A stretch of 12,468 bases of DNA from an uncultured Pseudomonadota bacterium. GTDB taxonomy: Bacteria > Lernaellota > Lernaellaia > Lernaellales > Lernaellaceae. Both the position numbers and the translations under genes were made by a program. Positions 1-6,736 of this stretch are shown here, piece by piece (within the stretch, counting starts at the first letter, position 1; each line of letters opens with the position of its first letter). The stretch covers positions 1 through 12,468 of the forward strand of contig CALBTQ010000695.1 in assembly GCA_937967875.1 (NCBI GenBank). Reading direction: 5' to 3'. The notes below the pieces were generated by a model. It did no database searches and was not told the origin of the DNA. It worked only from the letters and a program-made list of their open reading frames with translations.

Positions 1-44
1 CACCGAGATCTACACTCTTTCCCTACACGACGCTCTTCCGATCT
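1..44 (+). other. Illumina P5-side adapter (contamination)
   Basis: These bases match the last 44 bases of the TruSeq Universal (P5) adapter, ending in the familiar CGCTCTTCCGATCT. No i5 index lies between ATCTACAC and TCTTTCCC, which is the single-index form of the P5 side. This is library sequence joined to the genome at base 45 and should be trimmed. The reading frame of the gene at 45-329 is interrupted here for that reason only. Confidence 0.98.
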
Positions 45-329
45 TGTTTTGTCCGGTTCGACGTCCACGAGCTTGGGACCGCCGTTATCCACGATCCATA
101 GCGGACGCACGCTTTTGGTCAATGCATCGGCCAACTGCGCGCCGGTGGTTTGCGGCGTGATCTCCATCAGCTCGAAAACGCGCACCAGGTTTTTACTGGC
201 GGCGGTGCGTTCGTTGTCGGCGACCTGCTCGGCGGTGACGACCTTGACCAACGACAGCAGCCCGGCGAACAGCGCACTGAGTGCGAACATGTACAGCACC
301 GAGTAGGCTCGCGACTTGGTGAAGTTCAC
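45..329 (-). CDS. NqrC/RnfG-family subunit of an Nqr/Rnf electron-transport complex, 3' end missing
   Basis: I translated 95 residues from a GTG at 329 down to the adapter junction at 45. The protein starts MNFTKSRAYSVLYM, has one hydrophobic segment at about residues 10-31, and continues into a charged region (TAEQVADNERTAASKN) that begins the periplasmic part. Family members have this layout, with a covalently FMN-binding domain further on, which here is lost beyond the adapter. The identification rests mainly on position: NqrC follows NqrB, and RnfG follows RnfD, in known operons. The GTG overlaps the TGA of the upstream gene (GTGA, 326-329), so translation is probably coupled. The complex passes electrons between a soluble donor (NADH or ferredoxin) and quinone or NAD while moving sodium ions or protons. 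Whether it is Nqr or Rnf cannot be settled from this fragment. Confidence 0.75.
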
Positions 330-1330
330 GTCGTCGCCCCCTTCCGCAACGCGGCGGCCGCGCGTTTGGCCTTGTTGCGCTCGCGCACCGTGTGATCGAC
401 GATCGGCGCAAAGGTGTTGCCCAGCAGCACCGCGAACATGAATCCCTCGGGGAAGTTGCCGAAGCTGCGGATGACCACTGTCGCCACGCCGATAATCGCC
501 CCGTAAATCCACCGCCCGGTGTCGGTCGAGGCGCTGCTGACCGGGTCGGTCGCCATGTAGAATACGCCCAGACCGAAGCCGCCGGTGAGGGTCATGTACA
601 GCGGATCGACCGCGTGGTGGTCGGTCAGGCCGAAGTTGTCGGTGAGGTAGAGGATCGTCTGCAAAACGATCGCCGTGCCCGCCGTCGCCACGACGATCCG
701 CCAGTTGGCGTACTTCTTATAAAGGATGTAGGCGCCGCCCAGGGCGATCAGCAGAAAGCTCGTTTCGCCGATGCTGCCGCCGGTGAAACCGAAAAACGCC
801 TGCCAGTAGGGCACGGGAGCGCCTTGCGCCCCAGCGGTCAACGGCGTGGCGCCGGTCAGGGCGTCGACCAGGTAGTTGTCCAGCCCGCGCGGCCACAGAT
901 CGGCGGCCTGACTCCAGCGGGCGGTCATGGCCACAGGAAAACTGATGTAGACGAATGCGCGGCCGGTCATCGCGGGATTGAAGGGATTCTGTCCGAAGCC
1001 GCCGAAGACCATCTTGCCGAAGGTGACGGCGAAGACGACGCCGACCGCGACGATCCACAGCGGAATCGTGGGCGGCATGATCAGCGCGAAGAGCATTGAG
1101 GTGACGAACACCGCGGCGGTGACGGGTTTTTTCTGGCGATAAACGAAGGCGAATTCAGTGGCGAAGCCGAAAACCTGCGCCACCAGAATCACCAGCAGGG
1201 CGCGCCAGCCGAAGTTGTAAACGCCGAACAGTGCGGGCGGCAACAAGGCAAGGGTCACCTCGACGTTGGGTTTTTGATATTTAACCCAGGATTGCTTTTT
1301 GACCGCGCCGGCTGAGGTTTTTTCCGTCAC
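326..1330 (-). CDS. nqrB: NqrB/RnfD-family membrane subunit, closer to NqrB (Na+-translocating NADH:quinone reductase subunit B)
   Basis: This 334-residue integral membrane protein has many hydrophobic segments. It carries GGFGQNPFNPAMTGRAF (about 110-126) and LTGATPL (158-164). In the family the last Thr of this (S/T)GAT motif, here Thr162, carries covalently bound FMN. GSIGETS (185-191), MATDPVSSAS (259-268) and PEGFMFAVLLGN (294-305) are also family signatures. Features such as FVTSMLFALIMPPTIPLW, TGRWIYGAIIG and FAPIVDH resemble NqrB as I remember it more than RnfD. The length is nearer RnfD, however, because the long N-terminal extension of Vibrio-type NqrB is absent, so RnfD remains possible. 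The start is a GTG with AAGGTG five bases upstream. The gene overlaps the next subunit gene by four bases. No NqrA or RnfC gene precedes it: a histidine kinase lies upstream instead. The role is electron transfer coupled to ion movement across the inner membrane. Confidence 0.85.
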   Translation of the reverse strand: MTEKTSAGAVKKQSWVKYQKPNVEVTLALLPPALFGVYNFGWRALLVILVAQVFGFATEFAFVYRQKKPVTAAVFVTSMLFALIMPPTIPLWIVAVGVVFAVTFGKMVFGGFGQNPFNPAMTGRAFVYISFPVAMTARWSQAADLWPRGLDNYLVDALTGATPLTAGAQGAPVPYWQAFFGFTGGSIGETSFLLIALGGAYILYKKYANWRIVVATAGTAIVLQTILYLTDNFGLTDHHAVDPLYMTLTGGFGLGVFYMATDPVSSASTDTGRWIYGAIIGVATVVIRSFGNFPEGFMFAVLLGNTFAPIVDHTVRERNKAKRAAAALRKGATT

Positions 1331-1479
1331 TCGTTCACCTTATACGCATTCGGGCATCCAGGCCGAAAACAATTTTGGCAAGCCGTTCGTCTCGATCATC
1401 GATGGACGTCAGACCGCACAATTACACACCTTTTCATCCTGCATCGATGCGGAACAGATTTTTTTCGAAGCGTTGACTA

Positions 1480-1507
1480 ATCTTATTACTTTTACGGCGT
1501 TTGTCCA
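1480..1507 (-). promoter_or_regulatory. Possible sigma-70-type promoter for the Nqr/Rnf genes
   Basis: Reading the minus strand, TGGACA (1507-1502) and TAAGAT (1485-1480) are separated by 16 bases, which is five and four matches to the -35 and -10 consensus. It lies in the 199-base gap between the kinase stop and the NqrB/RnfD start and would give a leader of roughly 140 bases. I saw no clear rho-independent terminator in this gap, so read-through from the kinase gene is also possible. This is a weak, eye-found match. Confidence 0.25.
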
Positions 1508-1529
1508 GAAAGCCGCACGAATTTTTCCA

Positions 1530-3845
1530 CTAATTGGATACGTTTTTGATCACAGCCAACAGATCTTCCACCTTGTAGGGTTTGGTAGCCACGGCGTTGA
1601 ATCCGTACTGGTGCGGTTCGGCCATGATCGGATCGGTGGAATAGCCGCTGGAGACGATCGCCTTCACGCTCGGATCGAGCGCCCGAAGTTTGGCGATGGT
1701 TTCCTTACCGCCCATGCCGTAGGGAATGGTCAGGTCCATGATGACCACCGCAAACGGCCGATCGCTTTTCCGCGCTTGCTCGTATGCCTCGATCGCCTCT
1801 TCGCCGTTCTTGGTGCAAGTGACTTCATAACCGAAATGGGACAGCAATTCTCTCGTCACTTTGAGGATCAGTTCCTCGTCGTCCATGAGCAGAATTCGCT
1901 TATTTTCTTTCGTTGCCGCTTCTTTTTCGTTTTCCAATGATTGTATCTCCAGATGCTTTTTGATCGCCGGGAAATATAAATGAAACGTCGTGCCTTTGTC
2001 GAGCACCGAATCGACAAGAATATAACCATCGTGTTTTTTAACGATAGAGTGCGTGATCGCCAAACCCAAGCCGCTGCCTTTTTGCTTGGTGGTGAAATAG
2101 GGGTCGAAAATACGGTTCTTGTGATCCTCGGGAATGCCGGCTCCCTGATCGGAAATCGAAAGACAAATGTAATCGCCCAGGGGCAAAGGCAAGTGATCGT
2201 CCGGGGTGATTTGACGGTTTTCGCCGCAAATGACGATCAACCCGCCCTGCGGCATCGCCTGATCGGCATTGGTGAGCAGGCATTTAATCACCTGGATGAT
2301 CTGCCCTTTGTCGAATTCCATCAGCCATAGGTCTTCCGGAATCCGGATGGTGCACTGCGTTCGCGCCTCCAGCATCGAGTGGCGTACCGCATCGACCACC
2401 ACCGGTTTGATCGCCGCCGGCTTTTTAATGGGCATGCCGCCCAGGGAGAAGGTCAGCAGTTGCTGCGTCAGATCCTTGGCCCGTAGCGCAGCCTCCTCGG
2501 CTTCGGTCAGGCTTAGTTCGGCGCCTTCGTTTCCCTCCGCCAGCAGCTTGGCCAGCGTGACGTTTCCCAGGATCGACGTGAGAATATTGTTGAAGTCGTG
2601 GGCGATGCCCCCGGCGAGGATGCCGATGGATTCCAGTTTCTGGGCGCGCAACAATTCCTCTTCGATTTGCACGTGCTCGGTAATGTCGCGGAACACCAGC
2701 ACGATGCCGATTATTTGCCCGTTGGTGTTGCGGATCGGCGCGGCCGAATCGGAAATCAGCCGCTCCAGACCGTTGTGCGTCAACAGAATGGTGTGATCGG
2801 AAATCTCGAAGGTCTTGCCGGTCCGGATGACCCGTTCGACCGGATTTTCCAGACGTTGGCGCGTATCCTGTTGCAGTAGATGAAGGACATTCTCCAGTGG
2901 TTGTCCGAGCGCTTCGGCATCCTTGATGCCGATCAAATCGCATGCGACCTGGTTGATCAGCGTGATGTGGCTGTGGATGTCGGTGGTGATCACGCCGTCG
3001 CCGATGGAACTAAGGGTCGTGGCCAGCAATTCCTTTTCCGCGGCCAGGCGCTCCTCGGTGCTGATATGGTCGGTAATGTCGGCGATGAATCCTTCCAAGG
3101 CGACCAGGTTGTCTTGGTCGTCATACACGCCACGCCCTTGTTCCCACACCCATTTCCATTGGTTGTCTTTGGTGTGAATGCGGTAAACCATGTGAAACAC
3201 GGAGTGTTGTTGCACGCCTTCCTGCACTTTGGTCCAAACCGTTTCCCGATCCTGGGGATGAATCATATCTCCATAGGCCACGACGTTATCGGTCGTCATC
3301 TCGATGGGCGTGTAACCGGTCAAAGCGAGACATCCCTCACTGACAAATTCAGCGGCATACCTGATATCGTTTTTGCACCGATAGGCCATCCCGGGCAGGT
3401 TGCCGAACAAGGTGGAAAGACGCCGTTGGCTCTCCTCGAGCTTTTCAAGGGTTGTGCGACGCTCGGTAATATCGCGGCCGTGACCGAAAAAATAGTCGAC
3501 CTCACCGGTTTCATTCTCGTGATAATAGCCGTGCCACTCGATCAGCAAGGGTTTTCCTGATTTGGAATAGAGCAATGTTTCGTATTTGATGGTTTCCTTG
3601 GTCCGTACAATGTTGGCCATGATGCTTTGGGCGCTATTGAGCAAGTTGGTGGGCGCTATTTCCTGATAATGCCGCCCGACAATCTCTTCTTCATCATACT
3701 CAATCGCTTGTAACAATGAAGAGTTGACCCGGGCGATCGTTCCGTCGGTATCCAAGGCGACAAAGAAGGTCGGCGAATTCTCCACCGCTGTGCGATAAAA
3801 ATTACATTGTGCACGCAGATGCTTTAATTCATCGTTAAGATTCAC
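1530..3845 (-). CDS. Soluble PAS-domain hybrid sensor histidine kinase with C-terminal receiver
   Basis: The protein has 771 residues and no obvious membrane segment or signal peptide, so it is probably cytoplasmic. Domains in order: PAS at about 12-128 (with GHGRDITER at its end), PAS at about 140-262 (WEQGRGVYDDQDN...GFIADIT), PAS at about 270-392 (VLVFRDITEH), and the HisKA dimerisation domain with H-box ESIGILAGGIAHDFNN (phosphoacceptor His416). The ATP-binding domain has N-box Asn526, G1 DQGAG (566-570), F-box region FDPYFTTK and G2 GSGLGL (590-595). A receiver follows at about 648-768, with acidic pair Asp655-Asp656, phosphoacceptor Asp704 and Lys755. All key residues are present, so both kinase and receiver look active. 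No output domain follows, so signals presumably pass through an HPt protein or another regulator elsewhere. The start is a GTG; the nearest upstream ATG in the leader meets a stop after four codons. The gene is divergent from the flagellar operon. The ligand sensed is unknown. Confidence 0.93.
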   Translation of the reverse strand: MNLNDELKHLRAQCNFYRTAVENSPTFFVALDTDGTIARVNSSLLQAIEYDEEEIVGRHYQEIAPTNLLNSAQSIMANIVRTKETIKYETLLYSKSGKPLLIEWHGYYHENETGEVDYFFGHGRDITERRTTLEKLEESQRRLSTLFGNLPGMAYRCKNDIRYAAEFVSEGCLALTGYTPIEMTTDNVVAYGDMIHPQDRETVWTKVQEGVQQHSVFHMVYRIHTKDNQWKWVWEQGRGVYDDQDNLVALEGFIADITDHISTEERLAAEKELLATTLSSIGDGVITTDIHSHITLINQVACDLIGIKDAEALGQPLENVLHLLQQDTRQRLENPVERVIRTGKTFEISDHTILLTHNGLERLISDSAAPIRNTNGQIIGIVLVFRDITEHVQIEEELLRAQKLESIGILAGGIAHDFNNILTSILGNVTLAKLLAEGNEGAELSLTEAEEAALRAKDLTQQLLTFSLGGMPIKKPAAIKPVVVDAVRHSMLEARTQCTIRIPEDLWLMEFDKGQIIQVIKCLLTNADQAMPQGGLIVICGENRQITPDDHLPLPLGDYICLSISDQGAGIPEDHKNRIFDPYFTTKQKGSGLGLAITHSIVKKHDGYILVDSVLDKGTTFHLYFPAIKKHLEIQSLENEKEAATKENKRILLMDDEELILKVTRELLSHFGYEVTCTKNGEEAIEAYEQARKSDRPFAVVIMDLTIPYGMGGKETIAKLRALDPSVKAIVSSGYSTDPIMAEPHQYGFNAVATKPYKVEDLLAVIKNVSN

Positions 3846-3896
3846 TCTTCTCTCATTCCTTGAGTTGCAAGTTTTCTTCTATATCAATTCAGATTA

Positions 3897-3924
3897 GTTA
3901 TCCGGTCTCACTTGACGTTGACAA
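3897..3924 (-). promoter_or_regulatory. Possible sigma-70-type promoter for the histidine kinase
   Basis: On the minus strand, TTGTCA (3924-3919) is followed after 16 bases by GATAAC (3902-3897), five and four matches to consensus. Transcription would start near 3890, leaving a leader of about 45 bases before the GTG at 3845. It is an alternative, or an addition, to the sigma-28-like element a few bases upstream. Confidence 0.3.
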
Positions 3925-3929
3925 ACGTG

Positions 3930-3957
3930 TAATCGGAATTCCAATTCGATATCTTTA
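3930..3957 (-). promoter_or_regulatory. Candidate sigma-28 (FliA) promoter facing the histidine kinase
   Basis: On the minus strand the sequence reads TAAAGATA, 12 bases, TCCGATTA. The enteric sigma-28 consensus is TAAAGTTT, 11 bases, GCCGATAA. Both boxes match six of eight, with the spacer one base longer. The element before flgM has the same spacer and nearly the same boxes (TAAAGAGA, 12 bases, GCCGATGA), which makes both more believable. The predicted start is near 3923, giving a leader of about 78 bases. Confidence 0.45.
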
Positions 3958-4037
3958 ATCGAGTTTTTTTACAATATACTTTTTTTAAAATCCACCGAGC
4001 AAATTGCTATTCAAGTTTGTAGATCAGCAAACATGCT

Positions 4038-4068
4038 TTTTGCCGGCAAAACAGGCAAGGCTTGCCTG
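4038..4068. promoter_or_regulatory. Adjacent perfect palindromes, candidate enhancer site for a sigma-54 activator
   Basis: Bases 4038-4051 (TTTTGCCGGCAAAA) form a perfect 14-base palindrome. It is directly followed by 4052-4068 (CAGGCAAG, G, CTTGCCTG), a perfect 17-base palindrome with a single central base. A further half-site, TTTTGCCG, occurs at 4094-4101, 56 bases after the first. The block lies about 120-155 bases before the predicted transcription start, the usual distance for NtrC-family activators of sigma-54 promoters. The activator is not in this window, and binding is inferred only from symmetry and position. Confidence 0.5.
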
Positions 4069-4165
4069 CTGGAAAATGACTTGGAGTGATCATTTTTGCC
4101 GTCGGGGAAAAGTGCGTGATTTCTAACCTATTGAATTATAAGAGATAAAATGCGGAGAAAGTTCT

Positions 4166-4181
4166 TGGCACCCTCTTTGCT
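4166..4181 (+). promoter_or_regulatory. Sigma-54 (RpoN) promoter of the flagellar operon
   Basis: TGGCACCCTCTTTGCT matches the sigma-54 consensus TGGCACGNNNNTTGC(A/T) at every key position except one non-critical base, with the -24 GG at 4167-4168 and the -12 GC at 4179-4180 at exact spacing. Transcription should start near 4192. That is 33 bases before the flgF ATG at 4225, and it excludes the upstream in-frame ATG at 4150 as a start. Sigma-54 control of rod, ring and hook genes is known in many polar-flagellated proteobacteria and requires an ATP-dependent enhancer-binding activator. Confidence 0.88.
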
Positions 4182-4224
4182 CATCCAGGCTGCGAACCAA
4201 AGTGTGTGTGATGTGGAGGTGTTC

Positions 4225-4965
4225 ATGCACAATGCAATGTGGTCGGCGGTAGCCGGCAGCGTATTTCAGATGCGGCGCCTGGACGTCATCGCCAACAATC
4301 TGGCCAACGTGAATACCACCGGTTTTCGCGGGGATCGCATCATGTTCGATTCCTACCTGGCCCAGATCGACGACGAGCGTTTCGCCTCGAATCGTAAAAA
4401 CGTCGGCAATATCTCGGATTACATGTACACGTCCACCAACTTCCAGCAGGGCGAGTTGCACCAGACCGACAATCCGCTCGATGTCGCGCTGGCGACCGAA
4501 GGCTACTTCGTCGTGCAGACCGACAAGGGCCCGATGTATACGCGCGCCGGCAGTTTCCAGTTCGATCTGGAAGGTCAATTGACGACCGGCAACGGCTTGC
4601 TTGTGCAGGGCGAGGGGGGCGCGATTCAGATCCGCGACGGTCTGCCCTTTGAGATCGACGAACAGGGCAGCGTTTACCAGGAGGGCGAGGAAATCGGCCG
4701 CTTGCAGGTCGTGCAGATCCAGAATCCGGAAACCATGGAAAAGGTCAGCGGCAAGATGTTCAAGGCCACTCGCGCCACGCGCATCGCGGCCAGCGACGAG
4801 CATCGGGTCGTCCAAGGAGCGCTGGAAGGCAGCAACATCAACCTTATGCGGGAAATGGGTCAGATGGTCATGGCCGGTCGCGCGTTCGAAAGCTACCAGC
4901 AGATCATCTCGATGATGGATAACGTCAATCAACAAGCCAACAATCGTCTTTGGCAAGTAAGCTGA
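4225..4965 (+). CDS. flgF: Flagellar basal-body rod protein FlgF
   Basis: FlgF is one of the axial rod subunits, built in the periplasm after export by the flagellar type III apparatus. The 246-residue product has the N-terminal rod motif VIANNLANVNTTGFR (21-35), the middle FlgE/F/G-like segment (DNPLDVALATEGYFVVQT) and the C-terminal helix of the family (EGSNINLMREMGQMVMAGRAFESYQQI). Length is normal for FlgF. An in-frame ATG at 4150 would add 25 residues (MRRKFLAPSL...) that lack family resemblance, and it lies upstream of the sigma-54 promoter. The ATG at 4225 follows GGAGGT (4215-4220) by four bases and puts the conserved motif at the usual place, so I choose it. FlgF is paralogous to the next gene, flgG. 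It is first in the operon, with the flgG ATG 18 bases after its stop. Confidence 0.93.
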   Translation: MHNAMWSAVAGSVFQMRRLDVIANNLANVNTTGFRGDRIMFDSYLAQIDDERFASNRKNVGNISDYMYTSTNFQQGELHQTDNPLDVALATEGYFVVQTDKGPMYTRAGSFQFDLEGQLTTGNGLLVQGEGGAIQIRDGLPFEIDEQGSVYQEGEEIGRLQVVQIQNPETMEKVSGKMFKATRATRIAASDEHRVVQGALEGSNINLMREMGQMVMAGRAFESYQQIISMMDNVNQQANNRLWQVS

Positions 4966-4983
4966 TAAAGGAGGGGGCAAGCC

Positions 4984-5772
4984 ATGATGCGTGCACTGTG
5001 GACAGCCTCGACGGGGATGGGGGCGCAACAGCTCAAGATCGATGTCATTTCCAACAACCTGGCCAATGTGAACACCATCGGTTTCAAACGTTCGCGGGCC
5101 GACTTCCAGGATCTGCTGTATCAGACCATGAGGGCGCCGGGCACGCCCAATGCGACCGGCCAACCGTCGCCGGGCGGCATTCAACTCGGCTTGGGCGTGC
5201 GCACCAGCCAGATCCAGGCGATCTACCAGGCGGGCGATTTGGAACAGACGCAAAACGAACTGGACGTGGCCATCGAAGGCGACGGCTTCTTCCAGGTGCA
5301 GTTGCCCAACGGCGAACTGGCTTACACGCGTGCGGGCAATTTCCGCCGCAACGCCGATGGAGCGCTGACCACGCCCGACGGTTACCTGGTGCAGCCGGAA
5401 GTGTCCATTCCTTCCGATGCGACCAGCGTCACCATCGGCCAGGACGGCACGGTGAGCGTCATCCGGCCGGGCCAGACCGAGGAAGAGGAAATCGGCACCC
5501 TGCAATTGGCGCGCTTCACCAACCCCTCGGGCTTGCGTTCGATGGGCCGCAACCTGCTGTATCCGACCTCCTCGTCGGGCGACGCCACGCTGGGCACCGC
5601 CGGCGATGAGGGCTTCGGCACGTTGGCGCAGGGTTTCATCGAAATGAGCAACGTCAACCTGGTCGAGGAAATGGTCAACATGATCGTCGGCCAGCGCGCG
5701 TATGAAATCAGCTCGAAGGTCATCACCACCGCCGACGCGATGCTGCAGGCGGCCGGAGCGGTGGCCAGGTAA
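4984..5772 (+). CDS. flgG: Flagellar distal rod protein FlgG
   Basis: FlgG forms the distal rod, the drive-shaft part that passes through the P and L rings. The product has 262 residues, the usual length. It starts MMRALWTASTGMGAQQ, carries the rod motif VISNNLANVNTIGFK (21-35), the central segment ELDVAIEGDGFFQVQLPNGE, and ends with the C-terminal helix MSNVNLVEEMVNMIVGQRAYEISSKV, all typical of FlgG. The ATG at 4984 follows a strong AAAGGAGG (4968-4975); the second ATG at 4987 is also possible. It sits between flgF and flgA, the stop only three bases before the flgA ATG, so it is clearly co-transcribed. Confidence 0.96.
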   Translation: MMRALWTASTGMGAQQLKIDVISNNLANVNTIGFKRSRADFQDLLYQTMRAPGTPNATGQPSPGGIQLGLGVRTSQIQAIYQAGDLEQTQNELDVAIEGDGFFQVQLPNGELAYTRAGNFRRNADGALTTPDGYLVQPEVSIPSDATSVTIGQDGTVSVIRPGQTEEEEIGTLQLARFTNPSGLRSMGRNLLYPTSSSGDATLGTAGDEGFGTLAQGFIEMSNVNLVEEMVNMIVGQRAYEISSKVITTADAMLQAAGAVAR

Positions 5773-5775
5773 GAG

Positions 5776-6723
5776 ATGATGAAAGCGACGCGCATCCTCT
5801 TCATTAACCTCATCCTGTGGCTGGTCTTGTCGCCGGTCGCTTGGGCCGGGTGGTATGTGCCGGCCGAGGTGACCGTGACCGGCGAGCGCGTCCTGCTGGG
5901 CGATCTGGTGCGCGACGATGAAGGCGCCGCCGCTTCGCCCGCCTGGGCCGAGACATTCGTCAGCCAAGCGCCGGACCCAGGTCGGTCGCGGACGCTGTCG
6001 GCCGCCTATGTGAGCCATCGGCTGCAGGCGGCGGGATTGAGCGAGGTGCGCGTACCGGCGCAGGTCGTCCTACGGCGACCGGGGCAGCAGATCGATCCGA
6101 CGATCGGTGAAGAGGCGATCGAAGCGTACATCCGCTCCAAAGCGCCCTGGGCCGAAAGCGAGTACACGATCGAAGTCGTTCGCCGGCACCAGGCATTGAA
6201 CCACGAGCCCGGGTCGGTCAGCGCGCATTTGATTCACCTGGCCGATCGTCCGCTGGCCGGGCGGCACACCTATCAAATCGAATACCGCATCGCGGGGCGC
6301 AAGGTGGCGCAGGGCTCTTTCAGCGTCGAGGTGCACGTGATGCAGACCGTGTACGTGGCCGCGCACAAGATCGCACGGGGCGTAGTGCTGGCCGAGATCG
6401 ACTTGCGTGAAAAACAGGTCGATCTGGCGTCGGTTAAATCGCGGGCGATCGTCGAGCGCGGGCAACTGATCGGCGCGCAGGCGTCGCGGGCGATTCGCGA
6501 GGGCGAGGTTCTCACCGAGGCCAATATCAGCCCGACGCCCCTGGTGCGGCGCGGCGACGTGGTCACGCTGATCGTCGAACGCGGCGGAATAATGGTCTCC
6601 ACCTACGCTCTGGCGCGCGAAGACGGCATCGTGGGCGAAGTGATCAAGGTCGACAATCTGCAAAGCAAAAAACAGATTCATGCGCGGGTCGTCAATGCGA
6701 CGACCGTGCAGGTCATCTTTTAG
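5776..6723 (+). CDS. flgA: Flagellar P-ring assembly chaperone FlgA
   Basis: FlgA is a periplasmic chaperone that helps FlgI build the P ring around the rod. The 315-residue product starts with a Sec signal peptide (hydrophobic about 7-23, likely cut after AWA at 24). The C-terminal third is the conserved part: an SAF-like domain at about 190-252 (VYVAAHKIARGVVLAEIDL... REGEVLTEANI) and a last beta-rich portion (RRGDVVTLIVERGGIMVSTYALAREDGIVGE). The N-terminal half is less conserved, as is normal for this family; the total length is on the long side compared with enteric FlgA. The start lies three bases after the flgG stop with only a modest ribosome site (AGGTAAGAG), so it may depend on coupling to flgG. 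ATG 5779 is an alternative start with no functional consequence. Confidence 0.93.
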   Translation: MMKATRILFINLILWLVLSPVAWAGWYVPAEVTVTGERVLLGDLVRDDEGAAASPAWAETFVSQAPDPGRSRTLSAAYVSHRLQAAGLSEVRVPAQVVLRRPGQQIDPTIGEEAIEAYIRSKAPWAESEYTIEVVRRHQALNHEPGSVSAHLIHLADRPLAGRHTYQIEYRIAGRKVAQGSFSVEVHVMQTVYVAAHKIARGVVLAEIDLREKQVDLASVKSRAIVERGQLIGAQASRAIREGEVLTEANISPTPLVRRGDVVTLIVERGGIMVSTYALAREDGIVGEVIKVDNLQSKKQIHARVVNATTVQVIF

Positions 6724-6736
6724 AAGGGGGACGAAG

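Larger units (their letters stand above)
3846..4224. other. Divergent intergenic regulatory region between the kinase and the flagellar operon
   Basis: This 379-base region holds no convincing gene. It is visibly richer in A+T than the flanking genes, especially around 3961-3990 with runs of T. It contains minus-strand promoter candidates near the kinase (3897-3957), a block of palindromes (4038-4101) and the sigma-54 promoter of the flagellar operon (4166-4181). The sequence TAACCTATTGAAT (4124-4136), between the palindromes and the promoter, loosely resembles an IHF site but has the wrong internal spacing. I do not call it. Confidence 0.7.

Noticed and set aside
392..1099. 235-codon plus-strand ORF opposite the NqrB/RnfD gene
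   Set aside because: The opposite strand encodes a conserved membrane protein with family motifs; this frame is a charged shadow.
1441..1450. GCATCGATGC palindrome in the gap before the Nqr/Rnf genes
   Set aside because: It is a ten-base palindrome on its own, with no partner, T-run or promoter context, and may well be chance.
4123..6018. 631-codon minus-strand ORF
   Set aside because: It lies antisense to flgF, flgG and the start of flgA, all clear genes. Its translation is rich in His, Arg, Gly and Asp, as GC-rich shadows are, and its apparent internal repeat (HIGQIVGDDV / HIGQVVGNDI) is just the mirrored homology of the paralogues flgF and flgG.
6680..6736. Upstream in-frame start for flgH
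   Set aside because: It would overlap flgA and place 19 charged residues before the lipoprotein signal peptide; the ATG at 6737 has a good ribosome site.
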